64,000 nucleotides of DNA from Jacaranda mimosifolia (taxonomy: Eukaryota; Streptophyta; Magnoliopsida; Lamiales; Bignoniaceae): contig CM032118.1 in assembly GCA_018894105.1 (NCBI GenBank), positions 34,638,690 through 34,702,689 of the forward strand, in the 5' to 3' direction. The position numbers were made by a program, and so were the translations under genes. The notes under the pieces were generated by a model. It searched no databases. It saw only the letters and a list, made by a program, of their open reading frames with translations, and had not been told where the DNA came from. Below are positions 26,756-39,861 of this stretch, piece by piece (the first letter of the stretch is position 1; every line of letters begins with the position of its first letter).

Positions 26756-28530
26756 CTAACAGTGGATATGTAGAAAATCTAAACTAAGTTTCAGACCATC
26801 TACTAGCTGGACATTCTCAATGGAAGTTCCATTAATTTTTCTAACAGTGACTTTACCTATGATTTTACCTTTTGTGTTATCAGCAAATAGGATGTTCCCT
26901 CCACTAAAGTCTTGTAGATTTGTAAAGAATGATTTATCTCCGATCATTTGTCTGGAACATCCGCTGTCCAGGTACCATTTATCTTTTTTATTCTTCTTGA
27001 GTGGAACTGCATGACAATTTGTCAATATTTTAGGTACCCACGTAATACCGGGTCCTTGCTTGTTAGTCTTTGGAATCCATAAGTATTTAGTTCCAGTGTC
27101 ATTTCTTATCGGACATTTGTAGCAAACATAACCTTTCTTACCATAGGTATAACAAACTTTTTGTTTCCTTTTTAAAAAAAATTTGGTTTTGGGTTTGCCC
27201 ATTTTCCTTTTTCCTTTAATGGTTCTTTTCAAGTTGTAATTCTCTTCTAATATAGAAAGGAATTTTCATTTTCAAGCTCTTGAATTTTTCTAACAAGCCT
27301 ATTTCTATCATCCACGTCCTTCTTGATAATTTTGTTATAACTTTGAATAAGTTCAGCTTTTTCATCAAGAATATTCTTTATTGGATAGTTTATACAGTTT
27401 ATTTCCTGTTGCATCTTAGCTAGTTGATTTTGAAATTCCTCATGCAACCTAGCATTTTTCTTGTTTAGAATTATTGGTATTATTTCAGAAAAGAGAGTTA
27501 CCTATTGATCAGCCATAAGGCAGTTGTCCTCTTTGTCGAATTGATCTGAATCTAAATCATCCCATGTAATAGTCATTGCTCTGGATTTGGAACTTTTCGC
27601 GGGCTTGGAATTTTGTTTGAGCCTTGGGCAATCAAGTCTTTTGTGACCAACTTCATGGCATTCATGGCAAATTATTTGTTCAGGTTGTTGGTAGTCAATA
27701 TTGCCTCTTCTGGAACTTGACTTGTTATCTCTTTTGAAATGATTCCTCACTTATGTTAGTTGTCTGAGACGTTTTGTAATAATTGCTATTTCATCATTTA
27801 GGGTATCCTCATCCAGATCTTATGAATCTTCGTTCCAGTCAACTTGTTCTGAATTGAATGCTATGTTCTTCTTAATTTTACCTTCGGAACTTTCTTCTTT
27901 TGATAGGAGTATCATTTCATGAGAAGTAAGTGATCCGATGAGCTCTCCCATTGAAAGGATTTCCAGATTTTTGGCCTCATGTATTGCAGTGAACTTTGGT
28001 GTCTATTCTCGAGGTAAAGATCGCAGGATTTTTCGAACTTGCTCACTTTTTGATACGACTTTTCCTAGTGCAAACATAGGGCTAACTATCTCCGTGAATC
28101 GAGCGTACATTTGGTTGATTGATTCACCTATTTTCATAGAGAACATTTCGTATTGGTGAGTAAGTAATGCAATCTTTTCTTGTTTTACCTGAGATGTTCC
28201 TTCATGGGTGACTTGAAGCATATTCCACATCTCCTTTGCAGTGGAGCAAGTGTTGACTCTATTATACTCTTCTTTAACCAAGGCGCAGGATAGAATATTC
28301 TTGGCTTTGGCATTCATGGCCAACATTCTTTTGTCTTCTGCAGTAAGTTCCATTCTGCCTTTGGGTGACATGCTTTTAGCAGTTGGAATAAGAGGTCCAT
28401 CAATAACTATACTCTATAAGCCATAATCAAGAGCTATGAAAAACTCTTCGATTCGATTCTTCCATGTGGAGTAGTTTGTTCCGTCGAATAGGGTGGACGA
28501 GTATGTGACTATTCTTTTGCATAGATATCA
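26756..28530 (-). pseudogene. SIRE-like gag and partial protease, broken
   Basis: Minus-strand pieces: the gag core at 28371-28003 (KEMWNMLQVTHEGTSQVKQ, then VRKILRSLP), a CCHC knuckle at 27750-27502 (CHECHEVGHKRLDC), a helical segment at 27447-27247, and a protease start at 27232-26756 (WYLDSGCSRQMIGDKSFF). Stops and frame changes separate the pieces. The frame ends soon after VQLVDGLKLSL, where integrase should follow. The copy is non-functional. Confidence 0.8.
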
Positions 28531-28597
28531 AAGCTAGATGCAACCATTAGGATTGATTAAGCTCAAGTTTGTTAGAACTTATAGTATGAGCCCCGAT

Positions 28598-28609
28598 GCT
28601 CCGATGCCA
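28598..28609 (-). promoter_or_regulatory. Degenerate primer-binding site
   Basis: The minus strand reads TGGCATCGGAGC, two bases different from the usual TGGTATCAGAGC for initiator tRNA-Met. It sits two bases from the LTR end. Confidence 0.6.
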
Positions 28610-28611
28610 AT

Positions 28612-29605
28612 TGACAGTAAAAAGGGATCAAGAGGGGGGGGGGGTGAATTGATCTTTTTCTCAATTCAATAAACACTTTTATTCCTTTAAAAAGTTTTGA
28701 ATAAAACAGTTTTATAATAATCCAAATGGATAAAGTATATAAAAACAACAAATAAGAAGAATACGATGATTTATAGTGGTTCGGAAAGCCTACTCCACTA
28801 CCTAAGATGTAATCTTAGGATTTTTTAACCTGCCTTTATATTAAACACAAATGAAGTTACAATAAAGACAAGATATAAGAGATCAATAACAAAAAGCAAC
28901 TTCCTCTATCGCAGAAACTTCTAACAGACTGGATGATGGAAAGCACAAGCAAACTTCCAACGCAACTACCAGCACAACTTCCAGAGTAATATCCTGTAGA
29001 GTCCTAAACTTTGAGAAAAGGCTTGGTTGCTTCTGAATTGAGACGTCTTTTAAATAGATGAAGTTCATTCAGAATCTTTTTCTTCTTCTAGACATGTCAT
29101 GTTGCCTTATAAAGTTCCAACCGTAACTTCCCTTTCTTGAGTCCAGGTTGTCATAAAAATTCCAACGGCATCTTTCCTTTTATCTTTCTTCTTTGAATAT
29201 ATGGAATTAGCTCTGGTCTTTGAAAGTTGCCATATTGAAGTTCCAACGGCTACTTTCCTTACTTGATGTTGGAAGATTATATAGATTTTTCTTTCTTCAT
29301 TCTAGGTATATATTAGACAATTATCTTGAAGACTGATCCAACATATATCTTCCTTTAAATAACTCTTCCTTGATTGCAGGTTTCCATGTGAAGTTCCAGT
29401 AGAAACTTTCCTTCTTTATTTCTAGAAAATCATGTAGATTTCCATATGAAACTTCCAACTATTAAGCTATGATTGGAGCAAACAAAACTGCTCATTTTGT
29501 GGTATCAAATCAATTAAGTATTTTTCTTATTTACAACTAATGCAATATGGAATAAGATCATTGCAAATGATCATAATCAAAATATATTATGAGGAGATTC
29601 CAACA
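28612..29605 (-). repeat. 5' LTR of the SIRE-like element (about 994 bp)
   Basis: On the minus strand it begins TGTTGGAATCTCC and ends CTGTCA. A G-run (plus strand, near 28636) lies close to the primer-site end. Repeated CCAACGG/GAAGTTCCA words occur inside. Confidence 0.65.
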
Positions 29606-29790
29606 GTTTTTGATAGGCTAGAATCATGACATTCCAGTCTTTGAGAATTTCTTAATTTTAGGTGTTGACGCAGCTTTATGATCTCACAAGCAATAAAGAT
29701 CCTTAATGATGAGATTTAGTGTGACATAATCAAGATCGATCGGGAACTTGGTTCGCAACAAGATGTGTTTAACATCTATTAATCAATTTG

Positions 29791-30194
29791 GGGATAAATG
29801 CATTTTTAGTCCTCTAACTATGGCCATCTGCCAAAAAAGGACTTTATAAATTTGCGTTTTCCGGTTTGGTCCACTCTGGCGATAAATTTTGCACATTTAG
29901 GAAACATTGCCGCGATTTCAGGACATTTCGCCTGAAATTGCTGAAAATCCCGTCGGAGTGCTCCATGTTCCCCTCACGTGATGCAGAATTTGGGCGTTTC
30001 GTGACATCTGGCAAAATTTTCCACGTCGCCCGCTTATGTGTGCATGCCTTGCCACTTACACTGGCCACATGGCATTAAAGAGCCAACACAACATCCGAGT
30101 GGCAAATATAGTCCATGTCACCCACATCAGATAAAAGTTTATGAAATAAAAAAAAGTGTTAAAAATTCAGAAATAAAAAACGTGAAAAGGGGAA
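29791..30194 (+). repeat. Left terminal inverted repeat of the MULE (about 404 bp)
   Basis: It aligns with the inverse of 35699-36103 over its full length with scattered single-base differences, from the terminal GGG to GAAAAGGGGAAGA. Confidence 0.93.
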
Positions 30195-30707
30195 GAAAAA
30201 AATTAAAGAAGAAAACACCTCTTACAACTTAGAAAAATCTTGAGAACCCACCTTCAAAAATCTCTGCGTCTTCTCCTATTCTCGAACCCACAGAAAAACA
30301 CTAGCGTGGAAGCTGTGAAAGTGTTGGCTGGTAGAAGAAAGATTTTGGTGAAGGAGCATGGTTTTTATGCGCGTGTAGAGGCATGTGGATTTGCCCCCTC
30401 CTCCGTACGGTCAGTTTATGGTTCTCTTTAGAAGTTATATGCTTTTAATGCAGAAAAATGTTGGGTTTGCTGTCTTTTTTGTATAATGTGAGTAATATGT
30501 TAAAGAAAAGAATCTTCTTCATGTCCCCTTTAAAAAGGCATGTTTATGGAATCTTGCAATGTTTTTTTATGACTATGGTCCCCCTGTATGTGGTCCCAGT
30601 TATTTGTTGCTTTTAGTTGTTATTGGTTTCTACTGTTTTGGGGTCAAGTGGAGCATTGATTTTATTTATTTATATAATTTTTTATTATCTTTTTTTCCTT
30701 TCGTTGC

Positions 30708-33700
30708 ATGTATGCTGAAGAATGTAGCTCAGTCTCTGTTACTGTAGCTGTTTTGTATGGAGGTAAGTTTAAACTGGTTCCTGAAGCCAAGTACATTGGG
30801 GGCTCTGTTGTGAAATTTGATTATGTCCGTGAACATGAAATGACCTTGAAGATACTTGATATGTTTTCTGATATATTGGAGTTGGATAAATGTAGGAGAT
30901 ACTATGTAAAACTTAATAATGGTTTTAAACTGTTGACTGATGACAGTGAATTTAAAAACATATGCACAAGCCATATAGAAGCCAATAAAAGAGAGGTCTG
31001 CATATATGTTGATTGTGTTGTGGTAGAAAGTGCCTCTGTTAGCAGCCAAGAGCCTTTTAATTCAGTAGATGTAGCTCCTGTAAATGATTGTCATGTGGTA
31101 GAAAATGATAACATAGATGATGAACTTATATGCTCAAGTCCAGGTAGGGATAGTGATCATGATGATGTAGGAGGAGAAAATGATGCTGATATAAACATAC
31201 CTTCCCAACATACATCTTATGTGGTTGATCCTGAAAGTCTTGCCACATGACTTTCTCCACATTTACATACTCAAACTGATGAAGCATTGGGGAGTTTCTT
31301 TACTGATTTAGCCATGGATGAGGACAATGTAGCTCTAGATGGGCAGGAGTTTGATGAGTTTGATAATATCTTAGATGATGGGACTGATGAGTCAGAGTAT
31401 AAAGGTGAGGATGAGAGTGGGAATTTGAGTATAGATTATGTTCTCTTTGAAGAAAATGTAGATGTAGATGTAGATGTTGAATGGGTAGGAGATATAGGTG
31501 AGAGGGTGAGTGGAACTAGGGAGGATGATGGTGATAAAGACAGTGATTCTGAGGATGGCATTGCTTGGGATAGTGAGGTGGAGATAGATGAGTTAGGTTT
31601 TGATGGAGAGCAAGCAAAACCTTCAGCACCAGTCTTCAATTCTAGAAGCCCCTTTTCACCAAGATTTGCATTAGAGATGAAATTTAAGGACAAGAAAGAA
31701 CTTAGGAAGGTAATACATGTTGAATCTATTCATAGTATGAGGAATTTAAAAATTAAGAAGAATTATAAAACAAAGTGTATGCCAAATGTGATGAAGAGGG
31801 CTGTGAATGGAAGGTTCATGCTTGGAGGTTAAAAGATGAATCAACTTTCCAGATTTTGACATATAACCCTAACCACAAGTGCAAGCCAACAGTTGATGTG
31901 GGTAATGTTACATCTAGCTACTTGGCAGAGAGATTTGTGAACAAGTTGAAGACTAACCCTAAGAGATCAACTGAAGGGCTTAGGCTTGAAATGATGGAGG
32001 AGGTTAGAGTTGGAGTTTCTTGGGACCAGGCCTCCAAGGCTAAGAGGAAGGTATTGGAAATTGTTGAGGGGGACCCTGATTTGCAATTTACCAAACTGTG
32101 GGACTATGCAGCAGAAATAAGGAGAACCAATCTAGGGTCCACAGTTATTTTAGGGATGGAAGACAGCTCAGGTCCTAGTACATTTTCTCATTTTTACTGT
32201 TGTTTTGGGGCATTAAAGAGGGGATTCATAGCTGGATGCAGACCTATTATAGGGGTAGATGGGTGTCACTTAAGTGGACCACATAAAGGAGTGCTGTTGA
32301 TAGCTGTTGGGATTGACCCCAATAATAAACCTTATCCAATTGCACATGCTGTGGTGTCAAAAGAAGCAGGTGACACATGGATTTGGTTCTTAACTCTTTT
32401 AAAACGGGATTTGAACATAGTTAGGCCACATGAATTTACATTCATGTCTAACAAACAAAAAGGTCTGATTCAAGCTTTTGAGGAAGTCTTCCCAGCTGCA
32501 GAACATAGATTCTGTGTCAGACATTTATGGAAGAATTTTTGCAACGCTGGATTTAAAGGTTTACAGTTCAAGGATGCTTTGTTTAAGGCTGCAAATAGCA
32601 CTACTGTGGGGCAATTCAAGCAAGCCATGAAAGAAATGGGTGAACTTGATTAGGCTGCTATTGAATGGTTAAGAGATAAGCCACCATCACAATGGAGCAA
32701 GTCACACTTTACACCAGTGCCAAAGTGTGATATGATATTGAACAACTTCTGTGAATCTTTCAACAGTGCAATACTTTATGCAAGAGAAAAGCCAATTTTA
32801 ACCATGCTTGAATGGATTAGAGAGTACTTGATGTCAAGGTTGCAAAAGAACAGAGATAAGGCTGTAAAAAATATGAAAGGAGATATTTGCCCTGCTGTGT
32901 TGGAGATAATTGAACAGCACACGAAAAAACTGGCAAACTGTATTCCTAGAAAATCAATGATACCCACTACCAAATCACACACATCTATGGGGGCCAATTC
33001 TGTGTAGACTTCGAGATGTGGAGTTGCAGCTGTAGGAGGTGAGAGCTTACCGGAATCCCATGTTTGCATACATGTAGTGTAATATGTAGCAAGAGGGAAG
33101 ATCCACTAAATTATGTAGATCCATGTTACACTATTGAATGCTATAAAAATGTATATGAACCAGCAATTTTGGGAGTTAATGGCCAAGATCTATGGGGTGA
33201 AACACTTTTTATTCCTCCTTTGCCACCAAATTTTGGCAAGAAAAAAGGGAGGCCTGTTATTGCTAGAAGAAAAGACAAAGATGAGGAGATTGGAAAAGGG
33301 AAAACAAGAAGCAAAGGGATATCGAAAGATGAGGGAATAATGAAAGTAAGAAGGAGGCTTAGTGCTGTCAGGTGTGGTCACTGTAAAAGTGAAGGCCACA
33401 ACTCCAAAATATGCCCTGTTAGAGAAGGAGCAAATGAACCATATGCCAGACAGGTATTCATATATGTTTGAACATTGAAATGACTTCAGTTTATTGATTT
33501 TGTAATTACACTTACCTTCTATACCCAATGATATTCTTGCATTATTGTTGCAGCTTAGGAGGAGGAAAAATGCAAGAAATACAGCCAATTCAGGTCCACA
33601 TATAGAAGAGACTGAGGTTCTTATTTCTATTATTCAGTGAAAATTGAAGTTTATTTTATGAAACATTGAATGACTTTTCTATCTATGGCTTTTACAGGAG

Positions 33701-34304
33701 GTGCAAAGGCAAGATGAGGAGATTGATGCAATGAATTTAAGCACTCAACCAACAAGATCAGCTAGAAACACTGCAAAGGTTGCATTTTCTTGCTTCTTCA
33801 CAAAATTAATGCTTGACTTGATGTGTCATTTAAGTATATGGTTTTAATGTGATGCAATTGACAGGTTGGGAAAAATGCTAATGAAGCTAGGTCTAGTAGT
33901 GATTCATTTGAGTTAGGTTCACTGGCAGCTAATGCAAGGAAAAGGTTTGAGGTACAAATATTTTTGAAACTGCCGTGTACCTTTACCAATTTATATGGTT
34001 TAAGTCCTAACATTGCTTTTGGATGAATTCACAGGATATGAGGAAAGCATCTCAAGCGAAGGGTGACAATGCTCAGAAAAAGAATAAAAAGAAATGTGGC
34101 AAATCTTCAAAAGCCCCAGTCAAGGTTCCTAGACCTAGTATGTATCAACAATTGCAATTGTCACAAAATGCTGGGGGCCAGCCATCTGAAGCAGTTTTAA
34201 CCCAAGCATCCACAGCCGGAGGGAAGAAATTTGTTACATTGAGCAACTTGAACAGTACGATGGACAACCTCCATCGGAAGAAGAAAAAGAAGAAGACAAG
34301 TTGA
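30708..34304 (+). pseudogene. MURA-type MULE transposase, multi-exon and broken
   Basis: The N-terminus (30730-31020) resembles the PB1-like domain of plant MULE transposases (YGGKFKLVPEAKYIGGSVV). An acidic linker follows, then the MuDR Zn/DNA-binding region (CDEEGCEWKVHAWRLKDEST), the DDE core (IIGVDGCHLSG at about 32250; NNFCESFNS at about 32740), a SWIM finger (CSC, CLH; about 33020-33066) and a CCHC knuckle (CGHCKSEGHNSKIC). Four GT-AG introns near the 3' end (33454-33553, 33617-33697, 33779-33864, 33952-34034) keep frame through short basic exons to a stop at 34304. Breaks: TGA at 31248, a frameshift near 31775, TAG at 32651, a further frame loss near 33005 and TGA at 33040 inside SWIM. 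The second catalytic Asp appears as Asn (MSNKQKG, codon 32450-32452). The first coding exon is not resolved. Confidence 0.88.
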
Positions 34305-34663
34305 AGAAGAAAAAGTTAATTTTTTGTCTATGTAAAGAATTGGATTTTTTGATACCGAAACATGTGACGACTGATTGAAGCTTTATTGACAACTTCATTC
34401 AACTTTTTGGTTTTTGTGAATGAAACATTGTTGAACTTGTTTCTGACAAAACAATGTATTTGTAGTCAGTCTTCTTTTATGATTAATAGATAAGTCGGCT
34501 CTATTTTGTGCATATTGTGATTGATTCAATTGATTTTCACTTGATTTGCTAGTGGTTTGCACAGGATTGTATGCTTTACATGTTTGTTTGCTTTACTTTG
34601 CATAACTTCATTACTTTAGTAGCCAAAATGGGTCCAAAGTAAGGTCTTCTTTTGTTTTTAATA

Positions 34664-34727
<64 letters not shown>

Positions 34728-34738
34728 TACCATATATA
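34664..34738. repeat. Compound (CT)n(AT)n(AC)n microsatellite
   Basis: Three perfect dinucleotide tracts run directly into one another, inside the MULE between its two genes. Confidence 0.9.
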
Positions 34739-35111
34739 TATGAATATATATGGTATCTGTTCATTTACCTAAAAGCTCTTTTTTTTTTTTTTTTTGAGTT
34801 CTTTGCTTCATATATTGTAATAATTCAGTTTTGTCATTCAGCCAAAAAATAATTCAGTTTCTCCTTTGGACAAATTACTCAATCTTAGTAAAAGGGGTTC
34901 TAAATCAGCCAAATAAAGTACATTTTCCATTAGAGTGCAAAAATCTTACATTCACATTTAAGTCAAAATGCCCTGCAGCAAAAGGCCAAATGACTAGCTT
35001 GCATTACTAAAGTCCATTACAACAACCAGGATGCAAACCTACAAAAAACAACATACACACCATGTCTTTTTTACTATAGATCCTTACACATCCCATACAA
35101 GCTCTTCATAT

Positions 35112-35531
35112 CTAAAATCCAAGACAAATTATGAAAAGACAGAGCCAAGAGATCACCACAACCATTTGCAGAATTCTGTTCTTCCTCCTCATCTCACCAA
35201 TTTCAACTTCCATCAAATTAATTCTACGAAGCAGCTCTGGGATTATATTCTTCGATCTCATGCACATTGGTGGATCAACCCATTGGAAAAAGTCACATCT
35301 GTTACTCTGCCAGCAGATTGAAATTACAGAGAAATGAAAATATGAAATTTTGTTTCAAAGTAACACGCAATAAAGAAGATTCATGTTTCTTCTTACCTGA
35401 TTGGGACAGGAGTGGAATCTCCTCCCTGGGTTGAGCTCCGTCCATGAAGCTCTCAGTCGTGCTCTTGCCCCACAGAAGCATTCCACAGGTGTTGCTGACT
35501 GGGTTGAAGAATAAGAGTTACAGGATGACAT
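35112..35531 (-). CDS. GRF-type zinc-finger protein with C-terminal membrane segment, inside the MULE
   Basis: Two exons, 35531-35397 and 35306-35112, are joined by a GT-AG intron in phase 0 and give 109 residues. Residues 17-54 form a GRF zinc finger: CFCG (18-21), TELNPGRRFHSC (31-42), then RCDFFQW (48-54). A basic helical stretch follows (LLRRINLMEVEIGEMRRKN), and the C-terminus is hydrophobic (ILQMVVVISWLCLFIICLGF, residues 90-109), a likely tail anchor. The gene starts about 170 bp inside the right TIR and runs towards the transposase gene, as mudrB does in maize MuDR, though it is not similar to mudrB. No stop or frameshift is present, unlike the transposase. Small GRF-plus-membrane-helix proteins are common in plant genomes; their function is unclear to me. 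Confidence 0.8.
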
Positions 35532-35698
35532 TTCAAAACGCCCTTGAGTTATACTTCAAGTTTGGAGCTAAAATTTCTGTTCGCGACAGCAAAGTGGGAG
35601 ATTAGTGTGGACATCAAAGTGGGAGATTAGTAAGGAATAAGAACCCTATGGATTTTCCCCCCGAGATTAGCTGATGTGGATTTTCCCTCCCAGATATC

Positions 35699-36103
35699 TC
35701 TTCCCCTTTTCACATTTTTTACTTTTGAATTTTTAATGCTTTTTTTTATTTCATAAATTTTTATTTGATGTGGGTGACGTGGACTATATTTGCCACTCGG
35801 ATGCTGTGTTGGCTCTTTATGCCATGTGGCCAGTATAAGTGGCAAGGCATGCACACATAAGCGGGCGACGTGGAAAATTTTGCCAGATGTCGCGACACGA
35901 TCAAATTCTGCATCACGTGAGGGGCACATGGAGCACTCCGGCGAGATTTTCAGCAATTTCAGGCGAAATGTCCTGAAATCGCGGCAATGTGTCTTCAATG
36001 TGCAAAATTTGTCGCCGGTGTGGACCAAACCGGAAAATGCAAATTTATAAAGTCCTTTTTTCGCAGATGGCCATAGTTAGAGGACTAAAAATGCATTTTC
36101 CCC
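35699..36103 (-). repeat. Right terminal inverted repeat of the MULE (about 405 bp)
   Basis: Inverse copy of 29791-30194. It ends CCCC before the ATCAATTTG duplication and probably carries the promoter of the GRF gene. Confidence 0.93.
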
Positions 36104-36451
36104 ATCAATTTGTGTATGTATTAATATTTGTGATGAAGCATTATACATCCCAAATATGGTACTTATCACTTATGCCCTCTCAAATATTAAGAAGAATTGC
36201 TAGACCACAGAGAGTGCATGTCTCTGGTAAAACCACCCTATATACATTTATATATCCTCCCTCCCCATCTCTCTTGGGGTTTGAGGGAAACTTGTCAGCA
36301 AAATCATTCCATCAGAAAAGGATGTGAAAACAATAGCGAATAAATGGAAGCTGACAACAAACTGTTGGGAAGACAAGGTACTTCAAGTCTCTTTTAGCCT
36401 GAACTTGTCAAAAGTTTCAATTTGATTCACAAACTCATTGTTTGTTGGCAG

Positions 36452-37237
<786 letters not shown>

Positions 37238-37274
37238 GTCATCTATTCATTCGTGCTCATGAGTTGGCTTCCAA

Positions 37275-37944
37275 TTACGGTAAGTGTGCCCATCGAATAA
37301 ACCATTGAGCCACTGGAGAATTCCCTCTTCTGACTATTCTTCGGGCTAGCACTAAAACTGGGTGAAGTATGGTCTTCCCATCATCATCAAACTCAAGTAG
37401 CACGGCTGCGATTTTATCTTGGTTTCCAACTTTCCTTTTGAGTACCGAGACATGAAACATCGGGTGAATTTTTGCTCTAGGTATCAGCTGAAGTTTGTAA
37501 GCCACTTGGCCAATCGATCTTTTCAATGATGATGAATGGTCTTGCGCATTTCGGACTCATCATCCATGCTTTGCTCTTTCGAATGGTGCTTTGTCTATAA
37601 GGTTTAAGCTTTAGGTAAACTCAATCCTCGGGCTGTAACTGTACTTCTCTCTGGTGGGCGTCTCTTTGCTGTTTCATGCGGTTCTTGGCATTCAATAGGT
37701 GCTGTTTGAGGTGCTGCTGGATTTTCCCTTTTTCTTGTAGAATTTGTTCAACTCCTTGGACGGTGATCATAATATAAGGGCTAAGGGTAAGGTGGGATGG
37801 TTTGAAACCATAAAACGGAGTCATGGCGATGGCAATGTGATAATTGGTATTGTACCACCATTTCGCCATAGCTAACCACTTCCCCCAGTGCTTAGGGGTT
37901 GTCCCGCGTATACATTGCAGATAATTTAACAAAATTAGCCTCAA
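37275..37944 (-). pseudogene. Ty3-gypsy (chromovirus-type) integrase C-terminal fragment
   Basis: Two minus-strand pieces lie in order. 37944-37621 has [20 protein letters not shown] and TPFYGFKP, the end of integrase. 37526-37275 has QVAYKLQLIPRAKIHPMFHV, the GPY/F-type and linker region leading to the chromodomain (HPVLVLARRIVRRGN). A stop and frame change separate them, and there are no LTRs. It joins eEF2-derived sequence at its 5' side. Confidence 0.82.
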
Positions 37945-38233
37945 TAAGTCCCTCTTCCAGAGGTCTAGCTTCCATGTACAACCAATTGTGCTTGTTAGGT
38001 GATTTGCTCATAACTGTGCGGGAAGACCTCTCAAGTACTAGCTCATGGAAAGAAACCACTGGATCAGATTTTATAATTTCAACACGCCCAGAAAAATCTT
38101 CCTGCAAGTCCTGCAAACAGATCTCAAGGTACAATTCTCCAGCACCAACAACAATATGCTCCCCAAATTCCTCAATGGTATAAACAACCATGGGATCATA
38201 CTTGGCCAAATGCTTCAAAGCTTCAACCAGGTG
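37932..38233 (-). pseudogene. Elongation factor 2 (eEF2) fragment
   Basis: About 97 residues on the minus strand match the middle of plant eEF2, the GTPase that moves the ribosome during elongation: [33 protein letters not shown] and [17 protein letters not shown] are visible. No stop interrupts it, but the start, GTPase domain and end are missing. The open frame runs directly into gypsy integrase sequence near 37930, so this is a fragment caught at a recombination or insertion junction. Confidence 0.88.
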
Positions 38234-39861
38234 CGTGGGCTTTTTATTGCAACAACCAACCTATGTGTTACATGGGCTTTAAGCCCAATAAATCGTTATT
38301 AGGAAATTTTATAACTTGGGTTTTCCTTCTTTTATTTTATATTTTCAAATCATTGTTATGTATTTATCTTGTCGGGACTGTTTTGAACAAAATGTTGAAA
38401 GATCAGAAAATAGCTTGTGATTTGATCGTTTGATTTCTTCTTTTACTCGAGTTGTGTAAAGTATTATCTTTTACCCGAATTGTGTAAAGCATTATTCTGA
38501 TAATAACGTTCGACTCATTGTTGAATTGAATCAATTTAGTTCTTTTTAGTTTTTACCTTAATTAAATTTAAAAAATTATGGTGATCTAAAACTTTTTCTA
38601 GGAGATATTACACTTACTCATAGTAACAAAGAAATATCTATCAAGATGAATGGAATTAAAAGGTAATTGAACTCAATGATTTAAGAATTCAAATGCATCA
38701 TCAATTTTTCTATTGTTTGGTTCAATTTTGAGTAAAAAATAGTAACCTCACAAAATAATCATATTTTGACAAAATTATTTAATACAACAATGGAGTTGTT
38801 TGACTCAACAAGTCGATCGTGGTTCATTGAAATTAGAGTTGCCCACTTATTTCACTTTTTTAACATCAAAATACTCTAATAAAAACTTCAAAATTAAAAT
38901 CTTATTCCACACTTGCAATATAATGATTAATAGGTTTGGCTTTTTATGTTACTAGCATATGCCTGGTGCGATGCATCGAAAATAATTTTAAAATTTGAAA
39001 TAATATATTTTATAATAATATTTATTTTATTTCATGTGGTTAAAACATGAATTGTAATTATTTTTCGAATTTAACAAAAGAAAATCTATTACTAATTAGA
39101 TAAAATAATATAAATATTTCAATTAAAAATATTAAGTTTGAAGATAATTTATACTTAAATAAGTTATAGAATATTAAGAATTACTAGCTATAAGTTTATT
39201 AAATGATAAAATTTTAAAAAAATAAATAAAAGAATTAAGAAAATAAAAATAGCACATAATATTTTACTAAATACAACTTTTAAATTATATATATATATGT
39301 TTATTTATACTTATATATTTTGATATGATAAATAAGAAAATGATTTTTTTTTAAATATAAAGGCTTTTTGTATGATTTCTTAATAATTTGGAAGTTACCA
39401 TTATATTTTCTTGACATTTGAAAATTTTAGATGTTATATATTTTTTGTTAGAGTAAATATATAAATGAAAATAACTTATAAGCTAAAATATCTCTTAATA
39501 TTCTATATAACTCTGATAAGTAAAATTTATTTATTTTTATTTATGTATGCATGCATTTTATTATTTTTGAAATTATCAATTAATATATATCATGATCATG
39601 AATAATATAGTAAGTAAATTTTTAATATTCAATTCAAAATAAAATATCAATCTCTAATAAGTTTCTTTTATAAGTACATAAATATGTAGGAATAATTAAA
39701 TGGATACTTACTTTCAGTCAAACTTTTTTGATCTCACATCATTTGTCCATGTAAAAATATTTTTATGAATTATTATAAGCAAAAATATTAAATAAATGTA
39801 TGCTATATAATTATGAAATAGAGTAATTAAATATATTAAAAATATAAAAATTAATATTGAT
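38234..39861. other. AT-rich spacer, no gene seen
   Basis: Very AT-rich sequence with no supported frame. A short perfect inverted repeat TGGGCTT-T-AAGCCCA lies near 38273-38287. Confidence 0.5.

Larger units (their letters stand above)
26663..29605 (-). mobile_element. SIRE-like Ty1-copia remnant with internal deletion
   Basis: Reading the minus strand there is a long 5' LTR (29605-28612), a degenerate primer site (28609-28598), gag and the start of protease. At 26761 the sequence turns directly into TGTTAGGATCTCCTC, which resembles the first 50 bases of the 5' LTR (TGTTGGAATCTCCTC at 29605). The rest of protease, integrase, RT and RNase H are missing. The similarity fades by about 26711, so the 3' LTR is itself only a stub. 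Confidence 0.65.
29791..36103 (+). mobile_element. Mutator-like element (MULE) with long TIRs and 9-bp duplication
   Basis: The element is 6.3 kb. Its ends are long, near-identical inverted repeats starting GGG(G/A)..AAATGCATTTTTAGTCC. A perfect 9-bp duplication ATCAATTTG (29782-29790 and 36104-36112) flanks it, the standard length for Mutator. Inside, a MURA-type transposase runs from the left and a GRF zinc-finger gene runs inward from the right. Intact ends with a broken transposase suggest that it could move only with help from another copy. Confidence 0.95.

Noticed and set aside
29844..30078. Frames within the MULE terminal repeat, also seen at 35627-36050
   Set aside because: They recur only because the two TIRs are copies; no protein family is visible.
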